Source of the DNA: Streptacidiphilus jiangxiensis
GTDB taxonomy: Bacteria > Actinomycetota > Actinomycetes > Streptomycetales > Streptomycetaceae
Assembly: GCF_900109465.1 (NCBI RefSeq)
Contig: NZ_FOAZ01000011.1
Location: 246,323 to 310,322, forward strand
Direction of reading: 5' to 3'
Length of the DNA: 64,000 nucleotides
A program made the translations under genes and the position numbers. How positions within the stretch are numbered: position 1 is the stretch's first letter; every line of letters begins with the position of its first letter. The notes beneath the pieces were generated by a model. It saw only the letters and a list, made by a program, of their open reading frames with translations, searched no databases and was not told the origin of the DNA. Positions 16,973 through 26,040 of the stretch are shown piece after piece.

Positions 16973-17015
16973 AAGGCCGGTGGCCGCCCCCGCGAGGGGA
17001 GCGGCCACCGGCCTT
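16973..17015. terminator. Bidirectional terminator between the GNAT unit and the ABC exporter
   Basis: Perfect 15-bp arms, AAGGCCGGTGGCCGC pairing with GCGGCCACCGGCCTT, around a C-rich/G-rich loop that can pair further. It lies between convergent transcription units. Confidence 0.92.
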
Positions 17016-17033
17016 GTGAGCGTGGCGCCGGGG

Positions 17034-18983
17034 TCAGTCGACCTCGGCCACCGCCTGCGCGAACTGCGCCTGGTAGAGCCGGGCGTAGGCGCCGCCCTGC
17101 TCCAGCAACGAGGCGTGGTCGCCCTGTTCGACGATCGCGCCGTTCTCCATCACCAGGATGGTGTCCGCGTCGCGGATCGTGGAGAGACGGTGCGCGATGA
17201 CGAACGCCGTGCGGCCCGCGCGCAGTTTGGCCATCGCGCGCTGGATCAGCACCTCGGTGCGGGTGTCGACGGAGCTGGTCGCCTCGTCCAGGACGAGGAT
17301 CGACGGCTCGGCGAGGAACGCCCGGGCGATGGTGATCAGCTGCTTCTCGCCCGCGCTGACGCCGGTGCCCTCGTCGTCGATGACGGTGTCGTAGCCGTCC
17401 GGCAGGGTGCGCACGAAGCGGTCGACGTGGGCGGCCTTCGCCGCCGCGACGACCTGCTCGCGCGTGGCCCCCTCCGAGCCGTAGGCGATGTTGTCCGCGA
17501 TGGAGCCGCCGAACAGCCAGGTGTCCTGCAGCACCATGCCGATGTTGCCGCGCAGCTCCTCGCGGTTCATCGCCGCGACGTCCACGCCGTCCAGCGTGAT
17601 CCGCCCGCCGGTCGGCTCGTAGAACCGCATCAGCAGGTTGACCAGCGTGGTCTTGCCCGCGCCGGTCGGGCCGACGATGGCGACGGTGTGGCCGGGCTCG
17701 GCCAGCAGCGACAGGTCCTCGATGAGCGGCTTCTCCGGGTCGTACCGGAAGGCCACGTGCTCGAACTCGACCCGGCCGTGCACGGTCTCCGGACGCTCCG
17801 GCTGCGCCGGATCGGGGGACTGCTCGTCCGCGTCCAGCAGCTCGAAGACCCGCTCGGCCGAGGCGACGCCGGACTGCACCAGGTTGGCCATGGCCGCGAC
17901 CTGGGTCAGCGGCTGGCTGAACTGCCGCGAGTACTGGATGAACGCCTGCACGTCACCGATCGACAGCGCGCCCGAGGCGACCCGCAGACCGCCGACGACC
18001 GCGACGATGACGTAGTTCAGGTTGCCGATGAACATCATCGCCGGCTGGATCAGGCCCGAGATGAACTGCGCCTTGAAGCTGGCCTGGTAGAGCTTCTCGT
18101 TCTCGGCGTCGAACTGCTCGGCGGCCTCCTGCTGGCGGCCGAAGACCTTGACCAGCGAGTGGCCGGTGTACATCTCCTCGATGTGCGCGTTCAGCTTGCC
18201 CGTGGACTTCCACTGCGCCACGAACTGCGGCTGCGCGCGCTTGCCGACCTTGGCCGCCAGCACCGCCGAGGCGGGGATGGAGACCAGCGCGATCAGCGCC
18301 AGGATCCAGGAGATCCAGAACATCATCGTGAGCACGCCGACGACCATCAGCAGCGAGGTGATGATCTGCGACATGGTCTGCTGCAGCGTCTGCGCGATGT
18401 TGTCGATGTCGTTGGTGACCCGGCTCAGCACCTCGCCGCGCGGCTGCTTGTCGTAGTAGCTGAGCGGCAGCCGGGCCAGCTTGTCCTCGACGTCCGAGCG
18501 CAGCCGGTTCGCGGCGCGCTGGACGGCGACGTTGGCCAGGCGCGCCTGGACGATGCCGCACAGGCCGGCGAACAGGTAGATCAGCGCCACCCAGCCGAGC
18601 ACCGTGCCGACCGCACCGAAGTCGATGCCCTTGCCGGGGGTGAAGTGGACCGACGCCAGCATCTGCTGCTGCTTGGAGTTCAGGTGGAACGCGCCGGGGT
18701 GCTCCCCGGCCAGCTTGCCGAAGACGCCGCCGAGGATCAGGTCGGTCGCGTGGCCGAGGATCTTCGGGCCGATCACCGAGAGCGCGACGCTGACCGTGGC
18801 CAGCGCCAACACGCCGATGATCAGCGGGCGCTCCGGCCGCAGCCGGCCCAGCAGCCGCTTGCCGGAGACCTTGAAGTTCATGGACTTCTCGACGGGCCCA
18901 CCACTCATGAAGCGGCCGGGGCCCATCGCCGGGGCCGGGCGGCGGGTGGCCGCCGCCTTCGCTTCGTCGCCGCCGGAGCTCAC
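17034..18983 (-). CDS. ABC exporter subunit (permease-ATPase fusion) with consensus Walker B and variant signature
   Basis: A 649-residue half-transporter, second gene of a two-gene operon. After a 30-50-residue cytoplasmic extension come six membrane helices (about 55-375) and an ATPase domain (about 410-645). Walker A is GPTGAGKTT, Walker B is ILVLDEATSSVD with the catalytic Glu, and the switch His is in IAHRLST. The signature motif is VSAGEKQ rather than LSGGQ. The GTG start overlaps the stop of the upstream ABC gene (GTGA), indicating a 1:1 heterodimer. Exporters of this architecture (for example TM287/288 or BmrCD) pump drugs or lipids; the substrate here is unknown. Confidence 0.93.
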   Translation of the reverse strand: MSSGGDEAKAAATRRPAPAMGPGRFMSGGPVEKSMNFKVSGKRLLGRLRPERPLIIGVLALATVSVALSVIGPKILGHATDLILGGVFGKLAGEHPGAFHLNSKQQQMLASVHFTPGKGIDFGAVGTVLGWVALIYLFAGLCGIVQARLANVAVQRAANRLRSDVEDKLARLPLSYYDKQPRGEVLSRVTNDIDNIAQTLQQTMSQIITSLLMVVGVLTMMFWISWILALIALVSIPASAVLAAKVGKRAQPQFVAQWKSTGKLNAHIEEMYTGHSLVKVFGRQQEAAEQFDAENEKLYQASFKAQFISGLIQPAMMFIGNLNYVIVAVVGGLRVASGALSIGDVQAFIQYSRQFSQPLTQVAAMANLVQSGVASAERVFELLDADEQSPDPAQPERPETVHGRVEFEHVAFRYDPEKPLIEDLSLLAEPGHTVAIVGPTGAGKTTLVNLLMRFYEPTGGRITLDGVDVAAMNREELRGNIGMVLQDTWLFGGSIADNIAYGSEGATREQVVAAAKAAHVDRFVRTLPDGYDTVIDDEGTGVSAGEKQLITIARAFLAEPSILVLDEATSSVDTRTEVLIQRAMAKLRAGRTAFVIAHRLSTIRDADTILVMENGAIVEQGDHASLLEQGGAYARLYQAQFAQAVAEVD

Positions 18984-20713
18984 GCCGCCTCCTCCTCGGT
19001 CAGCTGAGACAGCACGATCTCTCGGTACGTCTCGTTGTCGTCCATCAGTTCACGGTGGGTGCCCTCGCCGACGACACGGCCCTCGTCGAGGACGATGATC
19101 CGGTCGGCGCCGCGGATCGTGGAGACGCGCTGCGCCACGATCACCACCGTCGACTCGCGGGTCTCCTGCTCCAGCGCGGCGCGCAGGCGCGCGTCCGTCG
19201 CGTAGTCGAGCGCGGAGAAGGAGTCGTCGAAGAGGTAGACCTCCGGCTTGCGCACCAGCGCGCGGGCGATGGCCAGACGCTGACGCTGGCCGCCGGAGAC
19301 GTTGGTGCCGCCCTGGGCGATCGGCGCGTCCAGGCCCTCGGCGAACTTGCTCACGAAGTCCCTGGCCTGCGCCGTCTCCAGCGCCGCCCACAGGTCCTCG
19401 TCGGTCGCCTCCGGGTTGCCGTAGCGGAGGTTGGAGGCGACGGTGCCGCTGAACAGGTAGGGCTTCTGCGGGACCAGGCCGATGGTCCGGGCCAGCAGCG
19501 CCTCGTCCAGCGAGCGCACGTCGACGCCGTCGACGAGCACGGAGCCGTCGGTGACGTCGGACAGACGCGGGATCAGGTTGATCAGGGTGGTCTTGCCGGA
19601 GCCGGTCGAGCCGATGATCGCCGTGGTCTCACCGGGCCGGGCGGTGAAGGAGATGTCCCGCAGGACGGCCTCCTCGGCGCCGGGGTAGCGGAACTCGGCG
19701 GCCCGCAGCTCCAGGAAGCCGCGGGCGGAGAGCTCGCGGACGGGGCTGGCCGGCGGGACGACGGTGGTCTCGGTGCTGAGGATCTCCTCGATGCGCTCGG
19801 CGCAGACCTCGGCGCGCGGCACCATCATGAACATGAAGGTGGCCATCATGACCGACATCAGAATCTGCATCAGGTAGCTGAGGAAGGCCGTCAGCGCGCC
19901 GATCTGCATGCCGCCGCTGTCGATCCGGTGCGCGCCGAACCACATGACGGCGACGCTGGAGAGGTTCACGACGAGCATGACCAGCGGGAACATCAGCGCC
20001 ATCAGCCGGCCCACGCGGAGGCCGACGTCGGTCAGGTCGTCGTTGGCCGTGCCGAAGCGCTTGCGCTCGTGGTGGTCCTTGACGAAGGCGCGGATCACGC
20101 GCAGACCGCTGATCTGCTCGCGCAGCACCCGGTTGACGGTGTCGATGCGCTCCTGCATGGTGCGGAAGAGCGGACGCATCCGGCTGACGGTGAAGCCGAT
20201 GATGACGCCGAGGATCGGCACGATGACGACCAGCAGGCTGGAGAGCGGCACGTCCTGGTTGAGCGCCATGATGATGCCGCCGACCATCATGATCGGCGCG
20301 GAGACCATCAGCGTGAAGGTCATCAGCACCAGCATCTGCACCTGCTGCACGTCGTTGGTGCTGCGGGTGATCAGAGAGGGGGCGCCGAACTGGCCGACCT
20401 CGCGGGTGGAGAAGGACTGGACCCGGGTGAAGACGGCGGCGCGCATGTCCCGGCCGAGGGCCATGGCGGTACGGGCACCGAAGTAGACGGCTCCGACGGA
20501 GCAGACCACCTGGGCCAGCGAGACACCGATCATGATCCCGCCGGTGGCGAGGATGTAGCCGGTGTCGCCCTTGATCACGCCGTTGTCGATGATGTCGGCG
20601 TTGAGGGTGGGAAGGTAGAGGGTCGCGATCGTCTGGATCAGCTGGAGCAGGACCAGCAGGGTGATCGGCCTGGAGTACGGCCCCAGGTGGGCGCGCAGGA
20701 GTCGGATCAGCAC
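18980..20713 (-). CDS. ABC exporter subunit (permease-ATPase fusion) with degenerate catalytic site
   Basis: A 577-residue half-transporter, first gene of the operon, GTG start. Six membrane helices cover about residues 15-310 and the ATPase domain about 340-575. Walker A is GSTGSGKTT and the signature is the canonical VSGGQRQ. Walker B ends in VYLFDDSFSALD, where Asp replaces the catalytic Glu, and the switch-loop His is Gln (VAQRVST). Combined with the variant signature of its partner, this predicts one hydrolytic and one non-hydrolytic ATP site, as in asymmetric heterodimeric exporters. A palindromic operator overlapping a promoter lies about 110 bases upstream. Confidence 0.93.
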   Translation of the reverse strand: MLIRLLRAHLGPYSRPITLLVLLQLIQTIATLYLPTLNADIIDNGVIKGDTGYILATGGIMIGVSLAQVVCSVGAVYFGARTAMALGRDMRAAVFTRVQSFSTREVGQFGAPSLITRSTNDVQQVQMLVLMTFTLMVSAPIMMVGGIIMALNQDVPLSSLLVVIVPILGVIIGFTVSRMRPLFRTMQERIDTVNRVLREQISGLRVIRAFVKDHHERKRFGTANDDLTDVGLRVGRLMALMFPLVMLVVNLSSVAVMWFGAHRIDSGGMQIGALTAFLSYLMQILMSVMMATFMFMMVPRAEVCAERIEEILSTETTVVPPASPVRELSARGFLELRAAEFRYPGAEEAVLRDISFTARPGETTAIIGSTGSGKTTLINLIPRLSDVTDGSVLVDGVDVRSLDEALLARTIGLVPQKPYLFSGTVASNLRYGNPEATDEDLWAALETAQARDFVSKFAEGLDAPIAQGGTNVSGGQRQRLAIARALVRKPEVYLFDDSFSALDYATDARLRAALEQETRESTVVIVAQRVSTIRGADRIIVLDEGRVVGEGTHRELMDDNETYREIVLSQLTEEEAA

Positions 20714-20822
20714 AACGGGTCTCTCAGATGAGGAGATGAGCTGGTGGGCGGAGGGTGGTGAAGATATCTGCGTACACCGTACCCGGTTTGCTGGGCGCGG
20801 ACCATCGGTTTAGTGGCGCGCC

Positions 20823-20856
20823 ATACTACGAAGCTTACCTGCCGACCGGCAAGTAA
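20823..20856 (-). promoter_or_regulatory. Promoter and overlapping 22-bp palindromic operator for the ABC exporter operon
   Basis: On the minus strand, TTGCCG (20852-20847) and TAGTAT (20828-20823) are spaced by 18 bases, a good sigma-70-type pair. The -35 hexamer lies inside the inverted repeat TTACCTGCCG-AC-CGGCAAGTAA (20835-20856), which has one mismatch between arms. The geometry suggests repression, probably by a TetR-family protein. No regulator gene is adjacent on either side. Confidence 0.6.
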
Positions 20857-20904
20857 CGTGATCGCCGTCACCTTCACCCCCTTACGTGCGAGGCCCTAAC
20901 GTCC

Positions 20905-20937
20905 TACGCTGTTGCCCGCTGGTTACTCGCGAGTTAA
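20905..20937 (+). promoter_or_regulatory. Possible fadD promoter with ACTCGCGAGT palindrome just downstream
   Basis: TACGCT (20905-20910) could be a -10 element for fadD, with a weak TTACGT 17 bases upstream. The perfect 10-bp palindrome ACTCGCGAGT (20925-20934), inside TTACTCGCGAGTTAA, would lie at about +8, a position where a bound repressor would block transcription. The rest of the 20938-21054 leader shows no gene; GGAGG precedes the GTG of fadD. Confidence 0.35.
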
Positions 20938-21054
20938 GCAAGGGGCTCACCGCCGTCAGTCCCGCACGAGTAGCCGCCCGCCGTCCGCATCGCATCCGCA
21001 CCGCATCAGCCCCACGGCCGTCCCACACCGGTCGCGCGGGCACCGGAGGTAGCC

Positions 21055-22971
21055 GTGAGCCTGAAGCCGCTCGTCGCCGAGCCCCTGCTGGACAACCGCC
21101 CCGAGTCCGTGGCGCAGCTTTTCCTCGCCCGCGTGGCGGCCACCCCGGACCGGGTGGCCTACCGCTATCCCGTGCCCGTCGACGAGCATGCCGCCGACGG
21201 CGCGCCCGGCGCCGAGCAGTGGCGGGGGATGACCTGGGGCGAGGCCCGGGAGCGGGTCCAGGACATCGCGGCCGGCCTGATGAGCCTCGGTGTCGTGCCC
21301 GAGGAGCGCGTCGGCATCTCCTGTTCCACCCGGATCGAGTGGATCCTGATCGACCTCGGCATCATGTGCGCGGGCGCGGCCGTCACCGCCGTCTACCCGA
21401 GCACCAACGGCGAGGAGACCGCGTTCATCCTCTCCGACTCCGGCAGCCGGGCCCTCTTCGTCGAGGACGCCAAGCAGCTGGCCAAGGTGCTGGGCGTGCT
21501 GGAGCAGGCCCCCGAGCTGACGGCCGTGATCACCGTCGACGGCAGCAAGCCGGAGCCGGGCGCGGAGCCGGCCGGGGTCGAGGTGCTGTCGCTCGCCGAG
21601 CTGGAGGAGCGCGGCGTCGCCTACCTCAAGGAGCACGCCGACGCGGTCACCTCGACCGTTGCGGCGCTCAAGCGCGAGCAGCTCGCCACCCTCATCTACA
21701 CCTCCGGCACCACCGGCCGCCCCAAGGGCGTCCGCCTGGTCCACGACTGCTGGGCCTACCAGGCCGCCGCGCAGAGCTCTCTGGGCCTGACCGGCGAGGA
21801 CGACGTGCAGTACCTGTGGCTGCCGCTCTCCCACGTCTTCGGCAAGACGCTGACCTCCGGTCACATCCAGCAGGGCTCGGTGATCGCGGTCGACGGCCGG
21901 ATCGACAAGATCATCACCAACCTGCCGGTGGTGCAGCCGACCTACATGGCCGCCGCGCCGCGCATCTTCGAGAAGGTCTACAACGGCATCGCGGGCAAGG
22001 CCCGGGCCGAGGGCGGCGCCAAGTACAAGATCTTCATGTGGGCGGCGGGCGTCGCCCGCGCGTACGCCGAGACCGCGCAGAAGAACGAGATCACCACCGG
22101 CTCGCGCACCGTTCCGTTCCCGCTCCAGCTCAAGCACGCCGTCGCGGACAAGCTCGTCTACGCCAAGATCCGCGCGGCCTTCGGCGGCCGGCTGCGGGCC
22201 TGCGTCTCCGGCTCGGCGGCGCTGGCCCCGGACATCAACTTCTTCTTCTCCGGCGCGGGCGTCCACATCCTCGAGGGCTACGGCCTCAGCGAGACCTCCG
22301 CCGGTTCGACCGTCAACCCCGGCGAGAGCTACCGCGTCGGCACCGTCGGCCGCGCCCTGCCCGGCACCGAGGTCCGCATCGCCGAGGACGGCGAGATCCT
22401 GCTGCGCGGCCCCGGCGTCATGCGCGGCTACCACAACCAGCCCGAGAAGACCGCCGAGGTGCTGGAGGCCGACGGCTGGTTCCACACCGGCGACATCGGC
22501 GAGCTCGACCAGGACGGCTTCCTGCGGATCACCGACCGCAAGAAGGACATGTTCAAGACCTCCGGCGGCAAGTACGTCGCCCCGAGCGAGGTCGAGGGCC
22601 GGTTCAAGGCCGTCTGCCCGTTCGTCAGCAACATCCTGGTCATCGGCAACGGCCGCAACTTCTGCACCGCGCTGATCACCCTGGACGAGCCGGCCATCAT
22701 GCAGTGGGCCGGCACCAACGGGCAGGCGGGCAAGGACTACGCCGCGGTCTGCACCTCCGCGGAGACCCACCAGCTGATCTCCGGCTTCGTCGACAAGCTC
22801 AACGGCGGGCTGCAGCGCTGGCAGACGATCAAGAAGTTCACGGTCCTCCCGCGCGACCTGGACGTCGAGCACGGCGAGCTGACCCCGAGCCTCAAGGTCA
22901 AGCGCCCGGTCGTCGAGCGCGAGAACGCCGAGCTCATCGAGGCGATGTACGCGGGCGCTCGGGAGGCCTGA
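21055..22971 (+). CDS. fadD: Long-chain acyl-CoA synthetase (AMP-binding)
   Basis: A 638-residue adenylate-forming enzyme that activates long-chain fatty acids to acyl-CoA, similar to FAA1/FadD15-type ligases. The A3 phosphate-binding motif is LIYTSGTTGRPKGV (about residue 220). The A5 region is GYGLSETSAG (about 410), and the hinge and catalytic region is HTGDIGELDQDGFLRITDRKKDMFKTSGGKYVAP written here only to its core DRKKDMFKTSGGKYVAP. The C-terminal Lys is in LTPSLKVKRP. GTG start with GGAGG upstream. It is monocistronic or weakly linked to hemW 58 bases on. Regulation by the palindrome at about 20.93 kb is inferred. Confidence 0.94.
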   Translation: MSLKPLVAEPLLDNRPESVAQLFLARVAATPDRVAYRYPVPVDEHAADGAPGAEQWRGMTWGEARERVQDIAAGLMSLGVVPEERVGISCSTRIEWILIDLGIMCAGAAVTAVYPSTNGEETAFILSDSGSRALFVEDAKQLAKVLGVLEQAPELTAVITVDGSKPEPGAEPAGVEVLSLAELEERGVAYLKEHADAVTSTVAALKREQLATLIYTSGTTGRPKGVRLVHDCWAYQAAAQSSLGLTGEDDVQYLWLPLSHVFGKTLTSGHIQQGSVIAVDGRIDKIITNLPVVQPTYMAAAPRIFEKVYNGIAGKARAEGGAKYKIFMWAAGVARAYAETAQKNEITTGSRTVPFPLQLKHAVADKLVYAKIRAAFGGRLRACVSGSAALAPDINFFFSGAGVHILEGYGLSETSAGSTVNPGESYRVGTVGRALPGTEVRIAEDGEILLRGPGVMRGYHNQPEKTAEVLEADGWFHTGDIGELDQDGFLRITDRKKDMFKTSGGKYVAPSEVEGRFKAVCPFVSNILVIGNGRNFCTALITLDEPAIMQWAGTNGQAGKDYAAVCTSAETHQLISGFVDKLNGGLQRWQTIKKFTVLPRDLDVEHGELTPSLKVKRPVVERENAELIEAMYAGAREA

Positions 22972-23029
22972 CCTCCCCGTTGCGGGGCGAGCGACCCGGA
23001 AGGAGGCGGCGTGCCGGACAATGGACGGC

Positions 23030-24259
23030 ATGCCCTCCGCTCTGCCCGACGGCGAAGCCGTCCCCGCCGACGGTGCGCTGCCCGAGACCGCCCTCGCCGG
23101 TCTCGGCACGCGCCCCTTCGGCTTCTACGTCCACGTCCCGTACTGCGCCACCCGCTGCGGGTACTGCGACTTCAACACCTACACCGCCACCGAGCTGCGC
23201 TCCTCCGGCGCGGTGGCGTCCCAGGACACCTACGCCGATCACCTGATCGCGGAGATCCGCCTTGCGCGGAAGGTCCTCGGCGACGCGGACATCCCCGTCG
23301 AGACGGTCTTCCTCGGCGGCGGCACGCCGACCCTGCTGCCCGCCCGCGACCTGGTCCGGATGCTCGGCGCGATCCGCGACGAGTTCGGGCTCGCGCCGGG
23401 CGCCGAGGTCACCACCGAGGCCAACCCGGAGTCGGTCGACCCCGCCTACCTGAGTGAGCTGCGCGAGGGCGGTTTCAACCGGCTCAGCTTCGGCATGCAG
23501 AGCGTGCGCCCGCACGTGCTCCAGCTGCTGGACCGCCACCACACCCCCGGGCGCCCGCAGGCCTGCGTCGCCGAGGCGCGCGCCGCGGGCTTCGAGCACG
23601 TCAACCTCGACCTGATCTACGGCACCCCGGGCGAGTCCGACGACGACTGGCGCGCCTCCCTCGACGCGGCCCTCGCCGCCGAGCCGGACCACGTCAGCGC
23701 CTACGCGTTGATCGTCGAGGAGGGCACCAGGCTCGCCGCCCGGATCCGCCGCGGCGAGATCCCGATGACGGACGACGACGTCCACGCCGACCGCTACCTC
23801 ATCGCCGAGGAGCGCCTCACCGCCGCCGGCATGGAGTGGTACGAGGTCTCCAACTGGGCCACCTCGCCCGAGGCGCGCTGCCGCCACAACGAGCTCTACT
23901 GGACCGGTGCCGACTGGTGGGGTGCCGGCCCCGGCGCGCACAGCCACGTGGGCGGCGTGCGCTGGTGGAACCGCAAGCACCCCGCCGCCTACGCCCAGGC
24001 ACTGGAGGCCGGGCAGACCCCGGCCCAGGGCCGGGAGCGCCTGGAGGACGAGGACCGCCGCGTCGAGCGCATCCTGCTGGAGCTCCGCCTCTCCGACGGC
24101 TGCCCGCTCGACCTCCTCCGAGAGACCGGCCGCGAGGCCGCCGACCGGGCGCTGGCCGACGGGCTGCTGGAGGCCGCGCCGTTCGCGGCCGGACGGGCCG
24201 TGCTGACGCTGCGCGGCCGCCTGCTCGCGGACGCGGTCGTGCGCGACCTGGTGGACTGA
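23030..24259 (+). CDS. hemW: HemW-type radical SAM heme chaperone
   Basis: A 409-residue radical SAM protein of the HemN-like group. The [4Fe-4S] cluster motif is VPYCATRCGYCDF, and conserved segments include VFLGGGTPTLL, TTEANPESVDP, GFNRLSFGMQS and NLDLIYGTPGE. HemW proteins carry heme and were long annotated as oxygen-independent coproporphyrinogen oxidases; they lack HemN's extra N-terminal residues, as here. The ATG at 23030 matches the usual Streptomyces N-terminus MPSALPDGE; an ATG at 23021 would add three residues. In most Streptomyces DUF3097 and hrcA are close neighbours, but here they are 12 and 20 kb away. Confidence 0.92.
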   Translation: MPSALPDGEAVPADGALPETALAGLGTRPFGFYVHVPYCATRCGYCDFNTYTATELRSSGAVASQDTYADHLIAEIRLARKVLGDADIPVETVFLGGGTPTLLPARDLVRMLGAIRDEFGLAPGAEVTTEANPESVDPAYLSELREGGFNRLSFGMQSVRPHVLQLLDRHHTPGRPQACVAEARAAGFEHVNLDLIYGTPGESDDDWRASLDAALAAEPDHVSAYALIVEEGTRLAARIRRGEIPMTDDDVHADRYLIAEERLTAAGMEWYEVSNWATSPEARCRHNELYWTGADWWGAGPGAHSHVGGVRWWNRKHPAAYAQALEAGQTPAQGRERLEDEDRRVERILLELRLSDGCPLDLLRETGREAADRALADGLLEAAPFAAGRAVLTLRGRLLADAVVRDLVD

Positions 24260-24363
24260 CACCCCACCCTCCCGCCGAACCTGACGCGGCGTATGATCGC
24301 CGCTGCCCGGCGGCGGTCCGGGGTCGAGCAGGCGCGGCGGGAACGCCACAAGGGGGAGTCAGC

Positions 24364-25956
24364 GTGAGGAAGACCGTCCACAGAGCCCTGGCCACGGGCG
24401 CGGTGCTCGCCGCCGTCGCGACCAGCACCGGGTTCGTCCCGGCCGTCGCGACCGGCGGCACGGGCGACGGTACGCACTCGGCCGCCACCGCGGCCACCAT
24501 GCCGTCCTGGCTGCGCGGCGCCTGGACCGCGACGGTCTCGAACGCGACGGGATACACCGGGCGCTACTGCACCGGCATCCGCCTGGCGGTGAACCGTGAA
24601 CTGACCCCCGCGGACTGCTACATGGAGGCCGCCCCGGACGAGCTGCAGGGCTTCGCCTCCGCCTCCGGCGCCTACACCGGCGGTGCCGGCGGCGCTGTGC
24701 ACCGGACCGACCTGCGCTACGACGCGTCCACCGGGCAGGACGACCTCGCCGAGATGCTCGGCAGCGGGGCGGGTTCGGGCACTCCCGTCCTGGCCGGCGC
24801 CGCGGACTCGGCCCTCTACCGGGCCGGCACCCAGGCCGTCTTCTACTCCTGGACGACGCAGCAGCCCACCTCCGCGGAGATCATCGACCACTTCACTGCG
24901 CACAGCGAGGCCGTCCAGGTACGCGGCACCGCCGACTGCGCGGCCCTGCTCGGCCACGCTCTCGCCCCGGGCACGCTCTGCACCACGCCCGCCCCCGGTG
25001 CGCCCGCCGTTCCGCCGCAGGAGCAGTGCCTCGGCGACGCCGGTGGCGCCTTGGTCGCCGACGGGAAGCTGATCGGCGTCTCCGCCACGCCCGAGCAGGG
25101 CTGCGTCGTCGGCGGCGTCCGCGTCTACACCTCGATGGCGGCGCGGCAGGCCCTGATCCGGAACTGGACCGGCTACGTCGGGCCCATCGAGAACGGCAGC
25201 GAGGACGGCACCTTCGCCGCGCTGGAGTCCAACGGCATCGAGTCCTCGTTCTGCAGCCTGCCGCTCACCCGGTGCCTCGCCGGAGGCAGCGGCATGAACG
25301 CCAACGCACCGGGCTGGGCCAACCTGATCCTCCCGGCCGGGGACCTGAACCGGGACGGCTTCGGCGACGTGCTGGTCCGCCGCAGCGACGGCGTCCTGTT
25401 CGCCGACCTGAACTACACCCACCAGAGCACGCCGATGTTCGACCAGGTGAGCCTGCACCGGATCGGCGGCGGCTGGAACACCTACTCCACGATCCTCAGC
25501 CCCGGCGACCTGAACGGCGACGGCGTCCCGGACCTGGTCGCCCGCGACCGTTCCGGCGTGCTCTGGTTCTATGCCGGCGACGGCAACGGCGGCTACCACG
25601 CCCGGACGCGCATCGGCGGCGGCTGGGATGGCTACGACCTGCTCTCCGCCCACGACGACCTGAACGGCGACGGCATCCCGGACCTGGTGGCCCGGGACCG
25701 CTCCGGTGTCCTGTGGTTCTACGCGGGCGACGGCCACGGCGGCTTCGCGGCGCGGGCGCGGATCGGCGGCGGCTGGAACGCCTACAACGCCGTCGTCGTG
25801 GGTGGCTCCCTGGACGACCTCGGGCGCCCCGAGCTGGTCGCCCGCACCTCGGGCGGGGCCTTCTACCTCTACGTCGCCGACGGTCACGGCGGGTTCGGGG
25901 CACGCCGAGCCGTCGCGGGCAACAGCTACCTCGCCCACGCCACGCTGATGGGCTGA
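24364..25956 (+). CDS. Secreted trypsin-fold pseudoprotease with FG-GAP/VCBS repeats
   Basis: A 530-residue exported protein. A signal peptide covers about residues 1-35. Residues 50-290 resemble a chymotrypsin-fold domain, including the His-loop disulfide Cys pair, but the usual AAHC is PADC (about residues 82-85, Asp for the catalytic His) and GDSGGP is GDAGGA (about 223-228, Ala for the nucleophilic Ser). It should therefore be proteolytically inactive. The C-terminal half has FG-GAP-like blades with calcium-type loops DLNRDGFGDVL, DLNGDGVPDLV and DLNGDGIPDLV, and a fourth degenerate one, alternating with IGGGWN motifs. It probably acts as a binding or adhesion protein. GTG start with GGGGGAG upstream. 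A receptor kinase begins 84 bases downstream. Confidence 0.88.
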   Translation: MRKTVHRALATGAVLAAVATSTGFVPAVATGGTGDGTHSAATAATMPSWLRGAWTATVSNATGYTGRYCTGIRLAVNRELTPADCYMEAAPDELQGFASASGAYTGGAGGAVHRTDLRYDASTGQDDLAEMLGSGAGSGTPVLAGAADSALYRAGTQAVFYSWTTQQPTSAEIIDHFTAHSEAVQVRGTADCAALLGHALAPGTLCTTPAPGAPAVPPQEQCLGDAGGALVADGKLIGVSATPEQGCVVGGVRVYTSMAARQALIRNWTGYVGPIENGSEDGTFAALESNGIESSFCSLPLTRCLAGGSGMNANAPGWANLILPAGDLNRDGFGDVLVRRSDGVLFADLNYTHQSTPMFDQVSLHRIGGGWNTYSTILSPGDLNGDGVPDLVARDRSGVLWFYAGDGNGGYHARTRIGGGWDGYDLLSAHDDLNGDGIPDLVARDRSGVLWFYAGDGHGGFAARARIGGGWNAYNAVVVGGSLDDLGRPELVARTSGGAFYLYVADGHGGFGARRAVAGNSYLAHATLMG

Positions 25957-26040
25957 CCGGATCCGTTCGCACGGGGAGCGCCCCTGCCGCGGTTGAACGG
26001 GCCTTCGCCGGCGCGCGGAGGCCCGCCGCGGGTCTCTACG

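Noticed and set aside
16980..20731. Long plus-strand frames (675 and 558 codons) opposite the two ABC exporter genes
   Set aside because: Asp/His/Arg-rich shadow translation; the minus strand encodes complete ABC motifs.
20956..23109. 717-codon minus-strand frame opposite fadD
   Set aside because: Shadow of the fadD gene with no family motif.
24282..24297. TATGAT at 24292 considered as a promoter for the pseudoprotease gene
   Set aside because: The hexamer is good but no acceptable -35 lies at 16-19 bases; not strong enough to list.
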